NCBI RefSeq assembly: GCF_000711235.1
Contig: NZ_JOMI01000007.1
Span: forward strand, 496,001 to 560,000
Direction: 5' to 3'
Origin: Prevotella sp. 10(H)
GTDB taxonomy: Bacteria; Bacteroidota; Bacteroidia; Bacteroidales; Dysgonomonadaceae
DNA: 64,000 nt
In this document: positions 26,951 through 35,581 of the stretch, piece after piece
Layout: every line of letters starts with the position of its first letter
Numbering within the stretch: the first letter of the stretch is position 1
The notes under the pieces: model-generated
The model's database searches: none
Seen by the model: the letters and a program-made list of their open reading frames with translations, nothing else
Told to the model about the DNA's origin: nothing
Program-made: the position numbers and the translations under genes

Positions 26951-27787
26951 TTAAATACCTATCATAAGGCCGATAGTGTATGTTTTCAGTTTAGGCCCTT
27001 TGTCTTTCGGGAACATAGAAAAGGGTGAAAGATAGGTGTAGACATTAATACCACGTATACCAGCCTGTAACCTGAATTTCATATCCACTGGACGTATATT
27101 TAAATCCTGCCCCATACTAACCTTGTGGGTTCCTTCTTCATCTTTGAATTTCACCTGCGATTTGGAATAGTATTTGAAGAACCCTACAACACCAGCCGAA
27201 ACATGAAAATGCGAGACCTGATATTCCAGCAAGAGAGGAACAGTTACATAATAAGCAATCAATTGCGTAGCTTTATAATTCACACCTTTCGGCGCGGGTT
27301 CGAATACGGTAATCCCGTCTCTTTTGGTTAGTGCAGAGTTATCATCGAAATGATAACGTGACCATTCGCTTCCGATGCCGCTTACTATAAGCCAGTTGGA
27401 GTTTTTTATCTGTTTATGGAAATCGAACAGATTGACCGTGAAATTGTGAGAAGTACTCATTTTCAAGCGTCCATGAGGAATATCGCTGTAATTCATGAAC
27501 CCCATGCCGATTCCTGTCCAGTGTGGACTGAGATTCTTTTTCTTTTTCCATGAGAAAATGAAATTATAGGATGAACCGTCGTACATCACTTTGCTTTCGG
27601 GCTCGGTTACCGTGGGGATAATTTTTTCGGTTTCGGTGCGGGTAGTTATAATGTTACCTGTAATGGTGTCGGTCACTGTTTCGGTTACAACGGTTTTGAT
27701 GATTGTATCCTGAACATGCTTTATATCATCCGCTTTTACACAGATAGTAAACAGGAGTAGTGCTGCTATAGTAAAGAGTTGTTTCAT
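26951..27787 (-). CDS. outer-membrane beta-barrel protein, function unknown
   Basis: 278 residues. Signal peptide at about 1-19 (cleavage near VKA-DD), a Thr/Val-rich linker (about 25-65), then alternating hydrophobic beta strands (for example HWTGIGMGFMNY, SWLIVSGIGSEWSRY, RLQAGIRGINVYTYLSPF) as in the porin-like OmpA/PorT-type barrels of Bacteroidota. It ends in the aromatic/aliphatic strand GLMIGI. It is the last gene of the sigma-factor operon 28719-29228, 13 bases after the DUF4252 gene, so it is likely expressed when that sigma factor is active. Specific role not recognised. Confidence 0.7.
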   Translation of the reverse strand: MKQLFTIAALLLFTICVKADDIKHVQDTIIKTVVTETVTDTITGNIITTRTETEKIIPTVTEPESKVMYDGSSYNFIFSWKKKKNLSPHWTGIGMGFMNYSDIPHGRLKMSTSHNFTVNLFDFHKQIKNSNWLIVSGIGSEWSRYHFDDNSALTKRDGITVFEPAPKGVNYKATQLIAYYVTVPLLLEYQVSHFHVSAGVVGFFKYYSKSQVKFKDEEGTHKVSMGQDLNIRPVDMKFRLQAGIRGINVYTYLSPFSMFPKDKGPKLKTYTIGLMIGI

Positions 27788-27800
27788 AATATATGGGTGT

Positions 27801-28283
27801 TTATAGTTTAATACGTTTATTGTTCACATAGATGAAAAGGTCTTTCAGTTTTTTCAACTCGACTTCGAGATGCCCCGACGGAAAATTGCCTTTCAGATAA
27901 ACAAGGGTGATTTTCTTGCCTTTGTTTTTGTACAGGATAAACTCACTGTTGCTGGTTTTATTCCTTCCTATGTAGTAAGAAGCCGATTCAATCAATCCGT
28001 CTTTTTTTACCTCCGATATTGTTATTTTACCTTGTGTATCAGACTTCAAAGCATTCAGGATATCCTGTCTGTTCTGCGTATTTTCGTCCAGTATCAGGCT
28101 TTTGTAAAAGGTGATATTACTGCCTTGTGATAGCACATCCGACGATAACTGTAGTAATACCGAACCTTCACGCTTTCCGTATTTGTCGAACATTTCTTCT
28201 GTTTTCAGAGCGCTGTTTTGCGAAAAAGCACACAGTGAAATAAATTGTACGACTATGGATAATATAAATATTTTTTGTTTCAT
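27801..28283 (-). CDS. DUF4252-domain exported protein
   Basis: 160 residues: signal peptide about 1-21 (ending AFSQ) and one DUF4252 domain (about 25-155: MFDKYGKREGSVLLQLS, ESASYYIGRNKTSNSEFILY, TLVYLKGNF). The domain is widespread in Bacteroidota, typically next to an ECF sigma/anti-sigma pair. No biochemical function is known to me. It lies 10 bases after the anti-sigma-like gene and 13 before the barrel gene, so the four genes form one operon. Confidence 0.8.
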   Translation of the reverse strand: MKQKIFILSIVVQFISLCAFSQNSALKTEEMFDKYGKREGSVLLQLSSDVLSQGSNITFYKSLILDENTQNRQDILNALKSDTQGKITISEVKKDGLIESASYYIGRNKTSNSEFILYKNKGKKITLVYLKGNFPSGHLEVELKKLKDLFIYVNNKRIKL

Positions 28284-28293
28284 AATCAGCTGT

Positions 28294-28722
28294 TTATTCT
28301 GTAAATGAATCGAGTATGCTTATTTGCGAATCTATAACGTCCTCGTCTAACTGCGATACGTTTTCGATAGATATAAGAGCTTCAGAGTTAATTGCCTCCG
28401 TGTTTGTAATCTTTTTGCCGTCTATATACAACAGCGATTTGGAAACTTCTTCATTCATATCGAAGAAAATAGATTTTACCGTAATCAGTAAGAGTATGCT
28501 GGCAGCAATACTTACCCATGCATAAAGCGGAATCTTCCTTTTTTTCTTTTCTATGCTGATTTCTTTCCTTTCTTCCGAAAAAAAGTTGAACATAGGCGCA
28601 TACATTTTATGCCGTTCTTCTATTTCCGGTTGGCGGAAATACTGCCGGAGCGTCTTTTCTTCTTCAAGAGAAGTCAGTCCTTCGAAGTATTTTTCTAATA
28701 TGTTATCTATTTCATTCATCAT
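28294..28722 (-). CDS. probable membrane anti-sigma factor
   Basis: 142 residues. The cytoplasmic N-terminus (1-70) has the short helical block EIDNILEKYFEGLTSLEEEKTLRQYF that recurs in Bacteroidota anti-sigma factors. A single membrane helix lies at about 77-97 (AWVSIAASILLLITVKSIFF), followed by a short periplasmic tail. Its start overlaps the sigma-factor stop by four bases (ATGA), implying coupled translation and equimolar production. By position and layout it should hold the sigma factor at the membrane; no zinc-binding HxxxCxxC motif is present, so sensing is not of the ZAS type. Confidence 0.75.
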   Translation of the reverse strand: MMNEIDNILEKYFEGLTSLEEEKTLRQYFRQPEIEERHKMYAPMFNFFSEERKEISIEKKKRKIPLYAWVSIAASILLLITVKSIFFDMNEEVSKSLLYIDGKKITNTEAINSEALISIENVSQLDEDVIDSQISILDSFTE

Positions 28723-29228
28723 ATTCGATGCATAGTTTGGTTGATACTGATAAATCGTTCCCTTACTGTTTTCCGTGCCCGCGAAAGATTTACCCTTATA
28801 GTACTTTCTTCGGCACCCGTTATTTCTGCTATTTCGCTGAGTTCGTACGCTTCTACATCCCTCATAAGCATAATTCTTCGTTGGGTTTCAGGTAAAGAGT
28901 CGATAATTCTTCGTATGATGGCTACGCTGTCCTGCTGTTCGGTATATGTATAGGGAGTTTCGGAGTTTTCAGCTGCAGGCATACTGTCTATGGCGATAGT
29001 ATGTTTCTCGCTCCTCAACCGGTCTATACATATATTTTTCACTGTCTGCATGGCAAATCCTCCTATATTAGGATGAGCATCGAGCTGGTTGCGTACATTC
29101 CAAAGCCTTAAAAAAGCTTCCTGAACGGCATCTTCTGCATCGACCTCGTTCCTTAGCATACCTTTTGCAAAAACCTGCAGCTTTTCGCGCAAGGGTATTA
29201 CTGTAGATTTGAATTTTTCTAACTCCAT
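28719..29228 (-). CDS. ECF RNA polymerase sigma factor
   Basis: 169 residues. Region 2 at about 8-75 (AKGMLRNEVDAEDAVQEAFLRLWNVRNQL) and region 4 at about 105-160 (LPETQRRIMLMRDVEAYELSEIAEITGAEESTIRVNLSRARK). Heads the operon sigma, anti-sigma-like, DUF4252, beta-barrel. A promoter-like pair typical of ECF sigma factors lies directly ahead, suggesting autoregulation. Gene start ATG at 29228. The target may be envelope stress, judging by the cell-envelope genes in the same operon. Confidence 0.92.
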   Translation of the reverse strand: MELEKFKSTVIPLREKLQVFAKGMLRNEVDAEDAVQEAFLRLWNVRNQLDAHPNIGGFAMQTVKNICIDRLRSEKHTIAIDSMPAAENSETPYTYTEQQDSVAIIRRIIDSLPETQRRIMLMRDVEAYELSEIAEITGAEESTIRVNLSRARKTVRERFISINQTMHRI

Positions 29229-29245
29229 TTTATAAGGTAACGGAG

Positions 29246-29273
29246 TAGACGGAAAATTGTAACATCAGTTATC
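29246..29273 (-). promoter_or_regulatory. candidate ECF-type promoter (autoregulation)
   Basis: On the minus strand GATAAC (29273-29268), exactly 16 bases, then CGTCTA (29251-29246), 17 bases before the ATG. The AAC-N16-CGTC pattern is the usual one for ECF sigma factors and differs from the housekeeping TAnnTTTG type. Confidence 0.4.
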
Positions 29274-29423
29274 TAATTTTTTTAGAGACGTGAGCTCATA
29301 GCATTGTTAAGGTAAAGATAATATAGATTTAAGAAAGGATAATCTTTTTTCTCAAAAAGGAATATTATTGTGAAGTATGGGCATTTTTCGTGTTATAATA
29401 GATAGTAAAGAGCCTGTAAATGA

Positions 29424-29993
29424 CTAATCGTCTCCGATAAGGTCATTGTACAGGCCTTTTAGCCTATCGCGCAGATGTAATACGGCATAGCGCTTGCGTG
29501 AGATTAGAGTGTTTACGGTTACTCCTGTAGCTTCGGATATTTCTTTAAAAGAAAAACCTTCGAGTTCAGTGAGTTCAAAAACCTGCCGTTGCTCTTCGGG
29601 TAGTTCCGCCAGAGCAACTTCCAGTTCATCCCATACCAGCGAACGTAAGTATTCTTTCTCGGGAGAAGAGCTTTCATCCAGCAACAGTCCTGTGATTTCG
29701 GCAAGGAACATCTCTTCGCCCTTTTCGTTGGTCACTGTTTTCATTTCTTCTTCTTTATGCTTACGGCTGCGGTCTATGATCTGGTTATTGGCAACAGAAT
29801 ATAGCCATGCCGAAATCTGCTCGATAGGTTTTTCTATCAAGTCTATTTTGGAGAGTTGGTAGAAGACATTTTGCAGGATGTCTTCCCCGTCCTCTTTGGA
29901 TATTACGCGTTTAGCGATGTAGTTTTTCAGTTGAGCACGATATTTCGTGAATATATCGGAAACATTGTGCTCATTCGCAATATTATCTGTCAT
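29424..29993 (-). CDS. ECF-like sigma-70 family RNA polymerase sigma factor
   Basis: 189 residues. Region 2 at about 15-80 (YRAQLKNYIAKRVISKEDGEDILQNVFYQLSKID, with SAWLYSVANNQIIDRSRK), an acidic linker (about 85-115), and region 4 at about 120-178 (LPEEQRQVFELTELEGFSFKEISEATGVTVNTLISRKRYAV). It lies three bases after the gene for a Cys/His-rich membrane protein and is last in a three-gene operon, whereas sigma genes more often come first. The membrane protein is a candidate for its regulator. Confidence 0.9.
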   Translation of the reverse strand: MTDNIANEHNVSDIFTKYRAQLKNYIAKRVISKEDGEDILQNVFYQLSKIDLIEKPIEQISAWLYSVANNQIIDRSRKHKEEEMKTVTNEKGEEMFLAEITGLLLDESSSPEKEYLRSLVWDELEVALAELPEEQRQVFELTELEGFSFKEISEATGVTVNTLISRKRYAVLHLRDRLKGLYNDLIGDD

Positions 29994-29996
29994 TTG

Positions 29997-30389
29997 TTAT
30001 TCCTGATTATCTTCAGGCTGAGGTTTACAACCATCCCCGAAGAATCCGTCACTGAAAGGATGCCCGCATCTCATGCGCTCGCGGATATATTCCCGCTTTT
30101 CGTCGCGCGACATCCCCTCCATTCTACTCTTCATTTCATGAAAAGCCTTATGGTCATGCTGTCCGCATCTGTTCCAAAAATGGCCTTTTCCGAATCGTCC
30201 GAATCCACCCAGTAAAAGACGGCAGAGTATCATTAATCCGGCAGCCTGCCAGTAATTTATGGCCGACCAGCCTATGATCGATGGAATCAAGGCATTCCAG
30301 AGTAACATTACTATTGCTATGGCACCGGCAAATACCAGTAGGAAGAGGAATGCTCCTAAAAACTTTTTCTTTTTATTCATTTTGCACAT
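29997..30389 (-). CDS. Cys/His-rich small membrane protein, function unknown
   Basis: 130 residues; start at Met1 or Met4 (MNKKKKF). Two hydrophobic stretches (about 10-32 and 40-60) are followed by a Gly/Phe-rich turn and a charged tail with His and Cys (FWNRCGQHDHKAFHEMKSRM, RMRCGHPF, FFGDGCKP). The metal-ligand-like spacing suggests metal or redox sensing, but no named domain is recognised. It lies seven bases downstream of a 40-codon ferredoxin gene and three bases upstream of the sigma factor, so all three are probably made together. It may act as the anti-sigma partner; this is inference from position. Confidence 0.65.
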   Translation of the reverse strand: MCKMNKKKKFLGAFLFLLVFAGAIAIVMLLWNALIPSIIGWSAINYWQAAGLMILCRLLLGGFGRFGKGHFWNRCGQHDHKAFHEMKSRMEGMSRDEKREYIRERMRCGHPFSDGFFGDGCKPQPEDNQE

Positions 30390-30396
30390 CTGTATA

Positions 30397-30519
30397 TTAT
30401 TCTTTTGTTATTAATTCTATTGCATTTGAAGGGCAGACAGAGTTACATTTACCGCAGTTGCTGCATTTGCGTCCAAATATTCGTAAAGATATGACTTCAT
30501 GCCTTTTTCTCTTAAACAT
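30397..30519 (-). CDS. 40-residue single-cluster 4Fe-4S ferredoxin-like protein
   Basis: A short frame from ATG (30519) to TAA (30397) encodes a basic N-terminus (MFKRKRHEV) and then the full motif C-x2-C-x2-C-x3-C-P at Cys19, Cys22, Cys25 and Cys29-Pro30, followed by SNAIEL, the usual continuation of a bacterial ferredoxin half. It would bind one 4Fe-4S cluster. An in-frame TAA lies four codons before the ATG. The gene ends seven bases before the Cys/His-rich membrane protein gene. Codon order and motif make chance unlikely, though the reduced size (half a classical ferredoxin) is unusual. Confidence 0.75.
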   Translation of the reverse strand: MFKRKRHEVISLRIFGRKCSNCGKCNSVCPSNAIELITKE

Positions 30520-30774
30520 TTCATGTTTCTTTTAGTTTTCTCATTTATTTTACTATTGAAGATATATCTCTATAGCTTATGACGAATGAGCCTGAATAAT
30601 ATTTTAAAAGATTTGATTTTTTTATTTTTTGGAAAAATGATATTAAAAGTGAGGTTTTCATGTTCTTGATATTATAATGCTATTTTTTTAAATTTTTCTG
30701 CTATCTTTTTTGTTTTAGATTAACATAAATCTCACTCTTTTACTATAACTTAGAACACGAAAAATAAATCACGT

Positions 30775-30782
30775 TAACTTTG
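30775..30782 (+). promoter_or_regulatory. -7 box for the proline dehydrogenase gene
   Basis: TAACTTTG matches TAnnTTTG. It lies only 10 bases before the ATG at 30793, so the transcript would have a leader of about five bases or fewer. Confidence 0.4.
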
Positions 30783-30792
30783 TTCATACCTT

Positions 30793-33700
30793 ATGGAAAA
30801 AATCACGTCTACCGAAGTGCTCGAATGGGCAAAACAATTCCTTGACAAAGCGGAAAAAGAGTTAACACCCGAAGAGGTGAAAGAACAAAAGAAGTTTGCT
30901 TCGCTGATACAGACTCCGGCGAATAAGACCTTATTGTCGAAAATGCTGGACGAATCGTCGCAGATTCGCGATAATAAGAAACTGGCAAGGCGCATGAAGC
31001 TTCTTATCGAAGAGTATGGTGTACCTGACTTTTTCAGTTCGTTCGACCGCTTTCAGTTGAGGCTGTTTACCAGTATAGGCTATTTGTTCGACGGTATATC
31101 CATACCTCTCTTCAAAGACAGGTTGCGCAAAGAAACGGATAAGATAATTATCTCGGAAGAACGTCCTGCACTTACGGGACACTTAGCAGGAAGGTGGAAA
31201 GGCAAGATAGGGCAAAATGTAAACCTTTTGGGTGAGGTTGTCCTCGGCGACGGGGAAGCCCGGCATCGCTACGAGCATTATCTGGAAGCACTGAAAGAGC
31301 CGGATATCAATTATATATCCATCAAATTATCGGGTATCTATGCACAAATCCATCCGTTAAGCTACGAGCAGAATAAGAAAGAGTTGTGCAAGTTGGTAGC
31401 TACTATCTATCAGCAGGCAATCGACAATCCATATACCGATTTGGACGGAGTGACAAAACCTAAGTTCGTGAATCTGGATATGGAGGAATACAAAGATACC
31501 GAACTTACGCTCGATGTATTTGAAGAAGTATTGAGTATGCCTCAATTTAAAAACTATACAGCCGGTATCGTCGTGCAGGCTTACCTACCTGACGCAGGTC
31601 TATTCCAAGAGCGGCTGCTCAAATTCGCCAAGAAACGCTATGCAGAAGGCGGCGCTCCATTGAAAATGCGTCTGGTAAAAGGTGCGAACCTGCAAATGGA
31701 AAGCATTATCTCCTCTCTTCGCGGATGGACGAATCCGGTATTACCCACAAAAGTAGATGTGGACGCCAATTATATGCATATCCTCGATATAGCATTACAG
31801 CCTGAGAATGCGAAGGCAATGCATGTGGGTGTAGCATCACATAATTTCTTTAGCATTGCATATGCTTACTTGTTAGGTGAAAGGAACGGCACTTCGGAGT
31901 ATGTTACATTCGAAATGCTCGAAGGTATGGCAAATAACCTGCCGCGTGTAATGAGGAATTTCGGCAAACAGATAATTTTGTATACTCCTGTGGTAAAAAA
32001 AGAGCATTTTCTGAATGCAGTATCGTATCTTGTGCGTCGCTTGGATGAAAATACCGGAAAAGATAACTTCCTCAGTTATTCGTTCAATCTGAAACTGGAT
32101 AGCCCGCAATGGAACTTCCTTGCCAATCAATTCCTTGAGGCATATAAATTGAAAGACAGTGTGCAGCCGAAGACTTTCCGCACGCAAAATAGAAAGGAAA
32201 AACCGATTCCTGTAAAAGATATAAATGTGTTCCATAACGAACCCGATACCGACCTCGACCTGCACGAAAATAGGGAGTGGGCTTTGGAAGCATTACGCAA
32301 ATGGGGTACATTGGTAAATGATAAAAACTTTGTGGTGCCTGTACAAATCGGCGATAAGGAAGTATTGACCGAAAATAAGAAGAAGTATTACGACCGTAGC
32401 CGCAACGATCAGGTATGTTTCTGTGAAGCCAATCTCTCATCATTGGAACAGATAAAGGAAATTATCGCCATAGCCGAAGAAGATAAATCCGGGTGGAGAA
32501 AGACGGATGTCAACAAGCGCAACGAAATACTGCATAAGGTAGCAGATAACCTGAGCGCTAAGCGTGGTGACCTGATCGGCTGTATGTCTGCCATCACAGG
32601 AAAGACCTTTACGGAGGGAGATGTGGAAGTATCGGAAGCTATCGACTTCTGCCGATTCTATCCGATTACTATGAAGCATTTCGATGAACTGAAAACCGTT
32701 ACGAATACACCAAAAGGTATTATTCTTGTTATTCCGCCATGGAACTTCCCGCTGGCAATTCCTGTAGGTGGAGTCGCTTCTGCGTTGGCAGGAGGCAATA
32801 CGGTTATACTAAAACCTGCGACTGTCGCCCTGCCTATTGCCTGGGAATTCGCTCAATGCTTCTGGGATGCAGGTGTGCCGAAAGATACGTTGCAGGTAGT
32901 TTGCAGCGCCGACCGTTCGTCGTTGAATTACCTGACTGCTCATCCGTCTGTTAAACATGTGATATTGACAGGAGGAACGGATACGGCATTCCGTCTGTTG
33001 GAGAATAGCCCGCGTACACCACTTTCGGCCGAAACGGGAGGTAAGAATGCAATTATCCTTACAGGACATGGTGACCAAGACCATGCTATATTGAATGTTG
33101 TATCTTCTGCATTCAGTAATGCAGGGCAGAAATGTTCAGCATGTTCGCTGCTATTGGTTGATAAAAAAACATATAACGATGAGAACTTCAAATCGAAACT
33201 GAAAGATGCTGTAATAAGCATGCGCACAGGTAGCGTTTGGGATACAATGAATATGGTAGGCCCGATGATTACCAATGATAACGATAAACTGCTGCATGCA
33301 ATCGAGCATCTCGAAGAAGGCGAATCGTGGCTTGTGGCTCCGGAATTCCTCGATGAGAAGAAATATATATTGAAACCGACTGTAAAATGGGGTGTGAAAC
33401 CGACTAGCTTTACATTCCAAAATGAACTGTTTGCACCGCTATTGTCCGTTGTTTGTATCGATGACTTAGAGCAGGGAATCGAATATGCCAATTCATCCGA
33501 ATACGGATTGACTGCCGGACTGCAAAGTCTGGACGAGGACGAACAATTATTGTGGAAAAACAGTATAGAAGCCGGAAATCTTTACATCAACCGTGGTATT
33601 ACGGGTGCTATTGTAAACCGTCAGCCATTCGGCGGGATGAAGCGTTCGGCATTCGGCGGCGGTATAAAAGCCGGAGGGCCTAATTATGTATCCTGCTTTG

Positions 33701-34299
33701 TAGAATTTACGGAGAAAGAAGTTCCGGCTGTTTCCGCTAAATCTCCTTTATCCGAACTGCTGACCGATGAAAAAGATAAAGCCCGACTGAATTTTGCGCA
33801 GGAAAGCTATACGAATGCATGGGGCACTGAATTTTCTCAGGAGAGGGATGTTAACCATATCTACGGCGAAGAAAATACATTCCGTTACCTGCCGTTGAAG
33901 AGTGTCGGACTACGTATTCAGGAAACAGACAATCTATGCGATGTTCTGCTGATACTTACAGCATCGACTATGGCTAAAACTCCTGTTACGGTAAGTATAT
34001 CGGGTGCAGATAAGAAATTGCAGGTAATAGATAAAGCTGCTTCAACCCTAATGGGCATCCAAGTGAAGGTACAGGACGAAAATGAGTTTGTAGAAGAAAT
34101 GGATCGGTATGAACGTATCCGTACCTGTACCTCCGATTTATCGGATGTCATCTACCTGAAAGCGGCTAAACTGGGTAAGCACATTGCCAATAACAAGCCG
34201 TTGGTAGAAGGCCGTCTTGAATTACTGCATTATCTGAAAGAGCAAAGTATTGCCTACGAGTATCATCGTTATGGCAGTATTTTCGGCGATGATAAATAA
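30793..34299 (+). CDS. putA: bifunctional proline dehydrogenase / glutamate-semialdehyde dehydrogenase
   Basis: 1168 residues. The N-terminal half (about 90-450) is the FAD-dependent proline dehydrogenase barrel (RLVKGANLQMES, VGVASHNFFSIAYAYLLGER). The middle (about 540-990) is an NAD-dependent aldehyde dehydrogenase: PPWNFPLAIPVGG, the Glu in ETGGKNAIIL, the catalytic Cys781 in NAGQKCSA, and NELFAPLLSV. It oxidises proline to glutamate in two steps. There is no N-terminal ribbon-helix-helix DNA-binding domain, so it is not a self-repressing PutA. About 170 C-terminal residues have no clear assignment. It stands alone and ends at a long hairpin. Confidence 0.93.
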   Translation: MEKITSTEVLEWAKQFLDKAEKELTPEEVKEQKKFASLIQTPANKTLLSKMLDESSQIRDNKKLARRMKLLIEEYGVPDFFSSFDRFQLRLFTSIGYLFDGISIPLFKDRLRKETDKIIISEERPALTGHLAGRWKGKIGQNVNLLGEVVLGDGEARHRYEHYLEALKEPDINYISIKLSGIYAQIHPLSYEQNKKELCKLVATIYQQAIDNPYTDLDGVTKPKFVNLDMEEYKDTELTLDVFEEVLSMPQFKNYTAGIVVQAYLPDAGLFQERLLKFAKKRYAEGGAPLKMRLVKGANLQMESIISSLRGWTNPVLPTKVDVDANYMHILDIALQPENAKAMHVGVASHNFFSIAYAYLLGERNGTSEYVTFEMLEGMANNLPRVMRNFGKQIILYTPVVKKEHFLNAVSYLVRRLDENTGKDNFLSYSFNLKLDSPQWNFLANQFLEAYKLKDSVQPKTFRTQNRKEKPIPVKDINVFHNEPDTDLDLHENREWALEALRKWGTLVNDKNFVVPVQIGDKEVLTENKKKYYDRSRNDQVCFCEANLSSLEQIKEIIAIAEEDKSGWRKTDVNKRNEILHKVADNLSAKRGDLIGCMSAITGKTFTEGDVEVSEAIDFCRFYPITMKHFDELKTVTNTPKGIILVIPPWNFPLAIPVGGVASALAGGNTVILKPATVALPIAWEFAQCFWDAGVPKDTLQVVCSADRSSLNYLTAHPSVKHVILTGGTDTAFRLLENSPRTPLSAETGGKNAIILTGHGDQDHAILNVVSSAFSNAGQKCSACSLLLVDKKTYNDENFKSKLKDAVISMRTGSVWDTMNMVGPMITNDNDKLLHAIEHLEEGESWLVAPEFLDEKKYILKPTVKWGVKPTSFTFQNELFAPLLSVVCIDDLEQGIEYANSSEYGLTAGLQSLDEDEQLLWKNSIEAGNLYINRGITGAIVNRQPFGGMKRSAFGGGIKAGGPNYVSCFVEFTEKEVPAVSAKSPLSELLTDEKDKARLNFAQESYTNAWGTEFSQERDVNHIYGEENTFRYLPLKSVGLRIQETDNLCDVLLILTASTMAKTPVTVSISGADKKLQVIDKAASTLMGIQVKVQDENEFVEEMDRYERIRTCTSDLSDVIYLKAAKLGKHIANNKPLVEGRLELLHYLKEQSIAYEYHRYGSIFGDDK

Positions 34300-34304
34300 T
34301 TGAT

Positions 34305-34374
34305 AGTTACGAGTTACAGGTTGCGAGTTACGAGTTTTTTACGGCTTGTAACCCGTAACTTGTAACTCGTAACT
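34305..34374. terminator. 30-bp long hairpin between convergent genes
   Basis: Two 30-base arms (34305-34334 and 34345-34374) with a ten-base loop that itself contains six T. The arms match at 26 of 30 positions, with three of the four differences allowing a G-U pair in one direction. Built from repeats of GTTACGAGTTAC-type words. It lies six bases after putA and six before the end of the exporter operon, so it probably terminates both. Confidence 0.75.
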
Positions 34375-34380
34375 AAAAAG

Positions 34381-35493
34381 TCAATTCGTTTTCCTATAAC
34401 TAAGAACTGCCCAGATATTAAAGAACAAGGCGAATCCTATCAGCGCAAATATCTGAGTAGTCATATCTAAAATTGAACTGCCTTTAAGATAGACCATACG
34501 CATTACCTCTATAAAATATCTCAGCGGATTTACGGTAGTGATCACCTTTGCCCACTCAGGCATACTGTTTATAGGGGTAAACATCCCGCTCATCAGTATA
34601 AGGATTATCATAAAGAAGAACATGACGAACATAGCCTGCTGCGTGGTATTGGAATAATTCGAGATAACCAGACCAAGCCCTGATACAACCAGTGTATATA
34701 TACTGGCAAACAAACAGATAGTAAATATACTCCCCGAAGGGAACAGCCCGTATACCGTCATGGCAAGGATAAAACAAAGCATAAGCACTATAAATCCGAT
34801 TATCCAGTAAGGAATCAGTTTAGCGAGTATAAATGTGAACTTGTTGACAGGAGTGACATTCATCTGCTCTATTGTTCCGGCCTCTTTTTCTCCTACTATA
34901 TTCAGTGCAGGAAGGAATCCGGCAAGCATAGTGAGCAGCATGACCATCATGGCAGGAATCATAAATACTTTATAGTCGAGATGCGGATTGAATTTGTATT
35001 GCGGAACAATATCGATTACAGGCATGATATTTTTACCTGCTGACTGTAACCATTCTCCCCGTATTTCACTGCCGAAATCATTCAGTATGGTAGCCATATA
35101 GGATGAACTAAGTCCGCCTTTAACTCCGTTCACAGAATTTGCCGAGATCATTACATTTGCATAGCCGTCTTTTACCAGATTCTTTTCAAAATCGGGCTGA
35201 ATCTCCAGTATTATATCCGCTTTACCCGATTCTATGCTATGCATGGCGGTTGTATTGGACGGGGAAACATCCGTCAGACGGAAATAACCCGATGAGGTAA
35301 CTTTGTTAGTCAAACGTTCGGAATAGGAACTGTGGTCGTTATCGACAATGCTCAGGTTTATATCCTTTATTTCCTGATTGGCAGCCCACGGCATTATAAG
35401 CATCATCATCACAGGCCATATTATTATCAGTCTGGGAAGGAATTTATTCCTCAGTATCTGTTTGAATTCTTTTTCTATCAGAAACTTTATCAT
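34381..35493 (-). CDS. ABC-2 type transporter permease (YbhR-like)
   Basis: 370 residues with ABC-2 layout: one N-terminal membrane helix (about 20-40), an extracytoplasmic domain (about 45-170), and five or six C-terminal helices (about 175-365) including GEKEAGTIEQMNVTP, the cytoplasmic coupling block of this family. Last gene of the operon that starts with the TetR gene at 41790. With the other permease it forms the membrane part of a YbhFSR-type exporter. Substrate unknown; in enteric homologues drugs and cations have been proposed. Confidence 0.92.
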   Translation of the reverse strand: MIKFLIEKEFKQILRNKFLPRLIIIWPVMMMLIMPWAANQEIKDINLSIVDNDHSSYSERLTNKVTSSGYFRLTDVSPSNTTAMHSIESGKADIILEIQPDFEKNLVKDGYANVMISANSVNGVKGGLSSSYMATILNDFGSEIRGEWLQSAGKNIMPVIDIVPQYKFNPHLDYKVFMIPAMMVMLLTMLAGFLPALNIVGEKEAGTIEQMNVTPVNKFTFILAKLIPYWIIGFIVLMLCFILAMTVYGLFPSGSIFTICLFASIYTLVVSGLGLVISNYSNTTQQAMFVMFFFMIILILMSGMFTPINSMPEWAKVITTVNPLRYFIEVMRMVYLKGSSILDMTTQIFALIGFALFFNIWAVLSYRKTN

Positions 35494-35497
35494 TTTA

Positions 35498-35580
35498 GTA
35501 GCTTTTAGCTGATAGCTATTAGCCTATAGCTCCCTTCATCTGTATTTGCTAACAGCTAAAGGATATAGACTGATGGCTAA
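35498..35580. repeat. TAGC-rich intergenic repeat tract (family B)
   Basis: The gap between the two permease genes is filled with spaced TTTTAGCT/GATAGCTATTAGC words and a partly inverted second half. The same word family recurs at 41952-41987 and 42179-42214. No coding sense is seen. Confidence 0.6.
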
Positions 35581-35581
35581 A

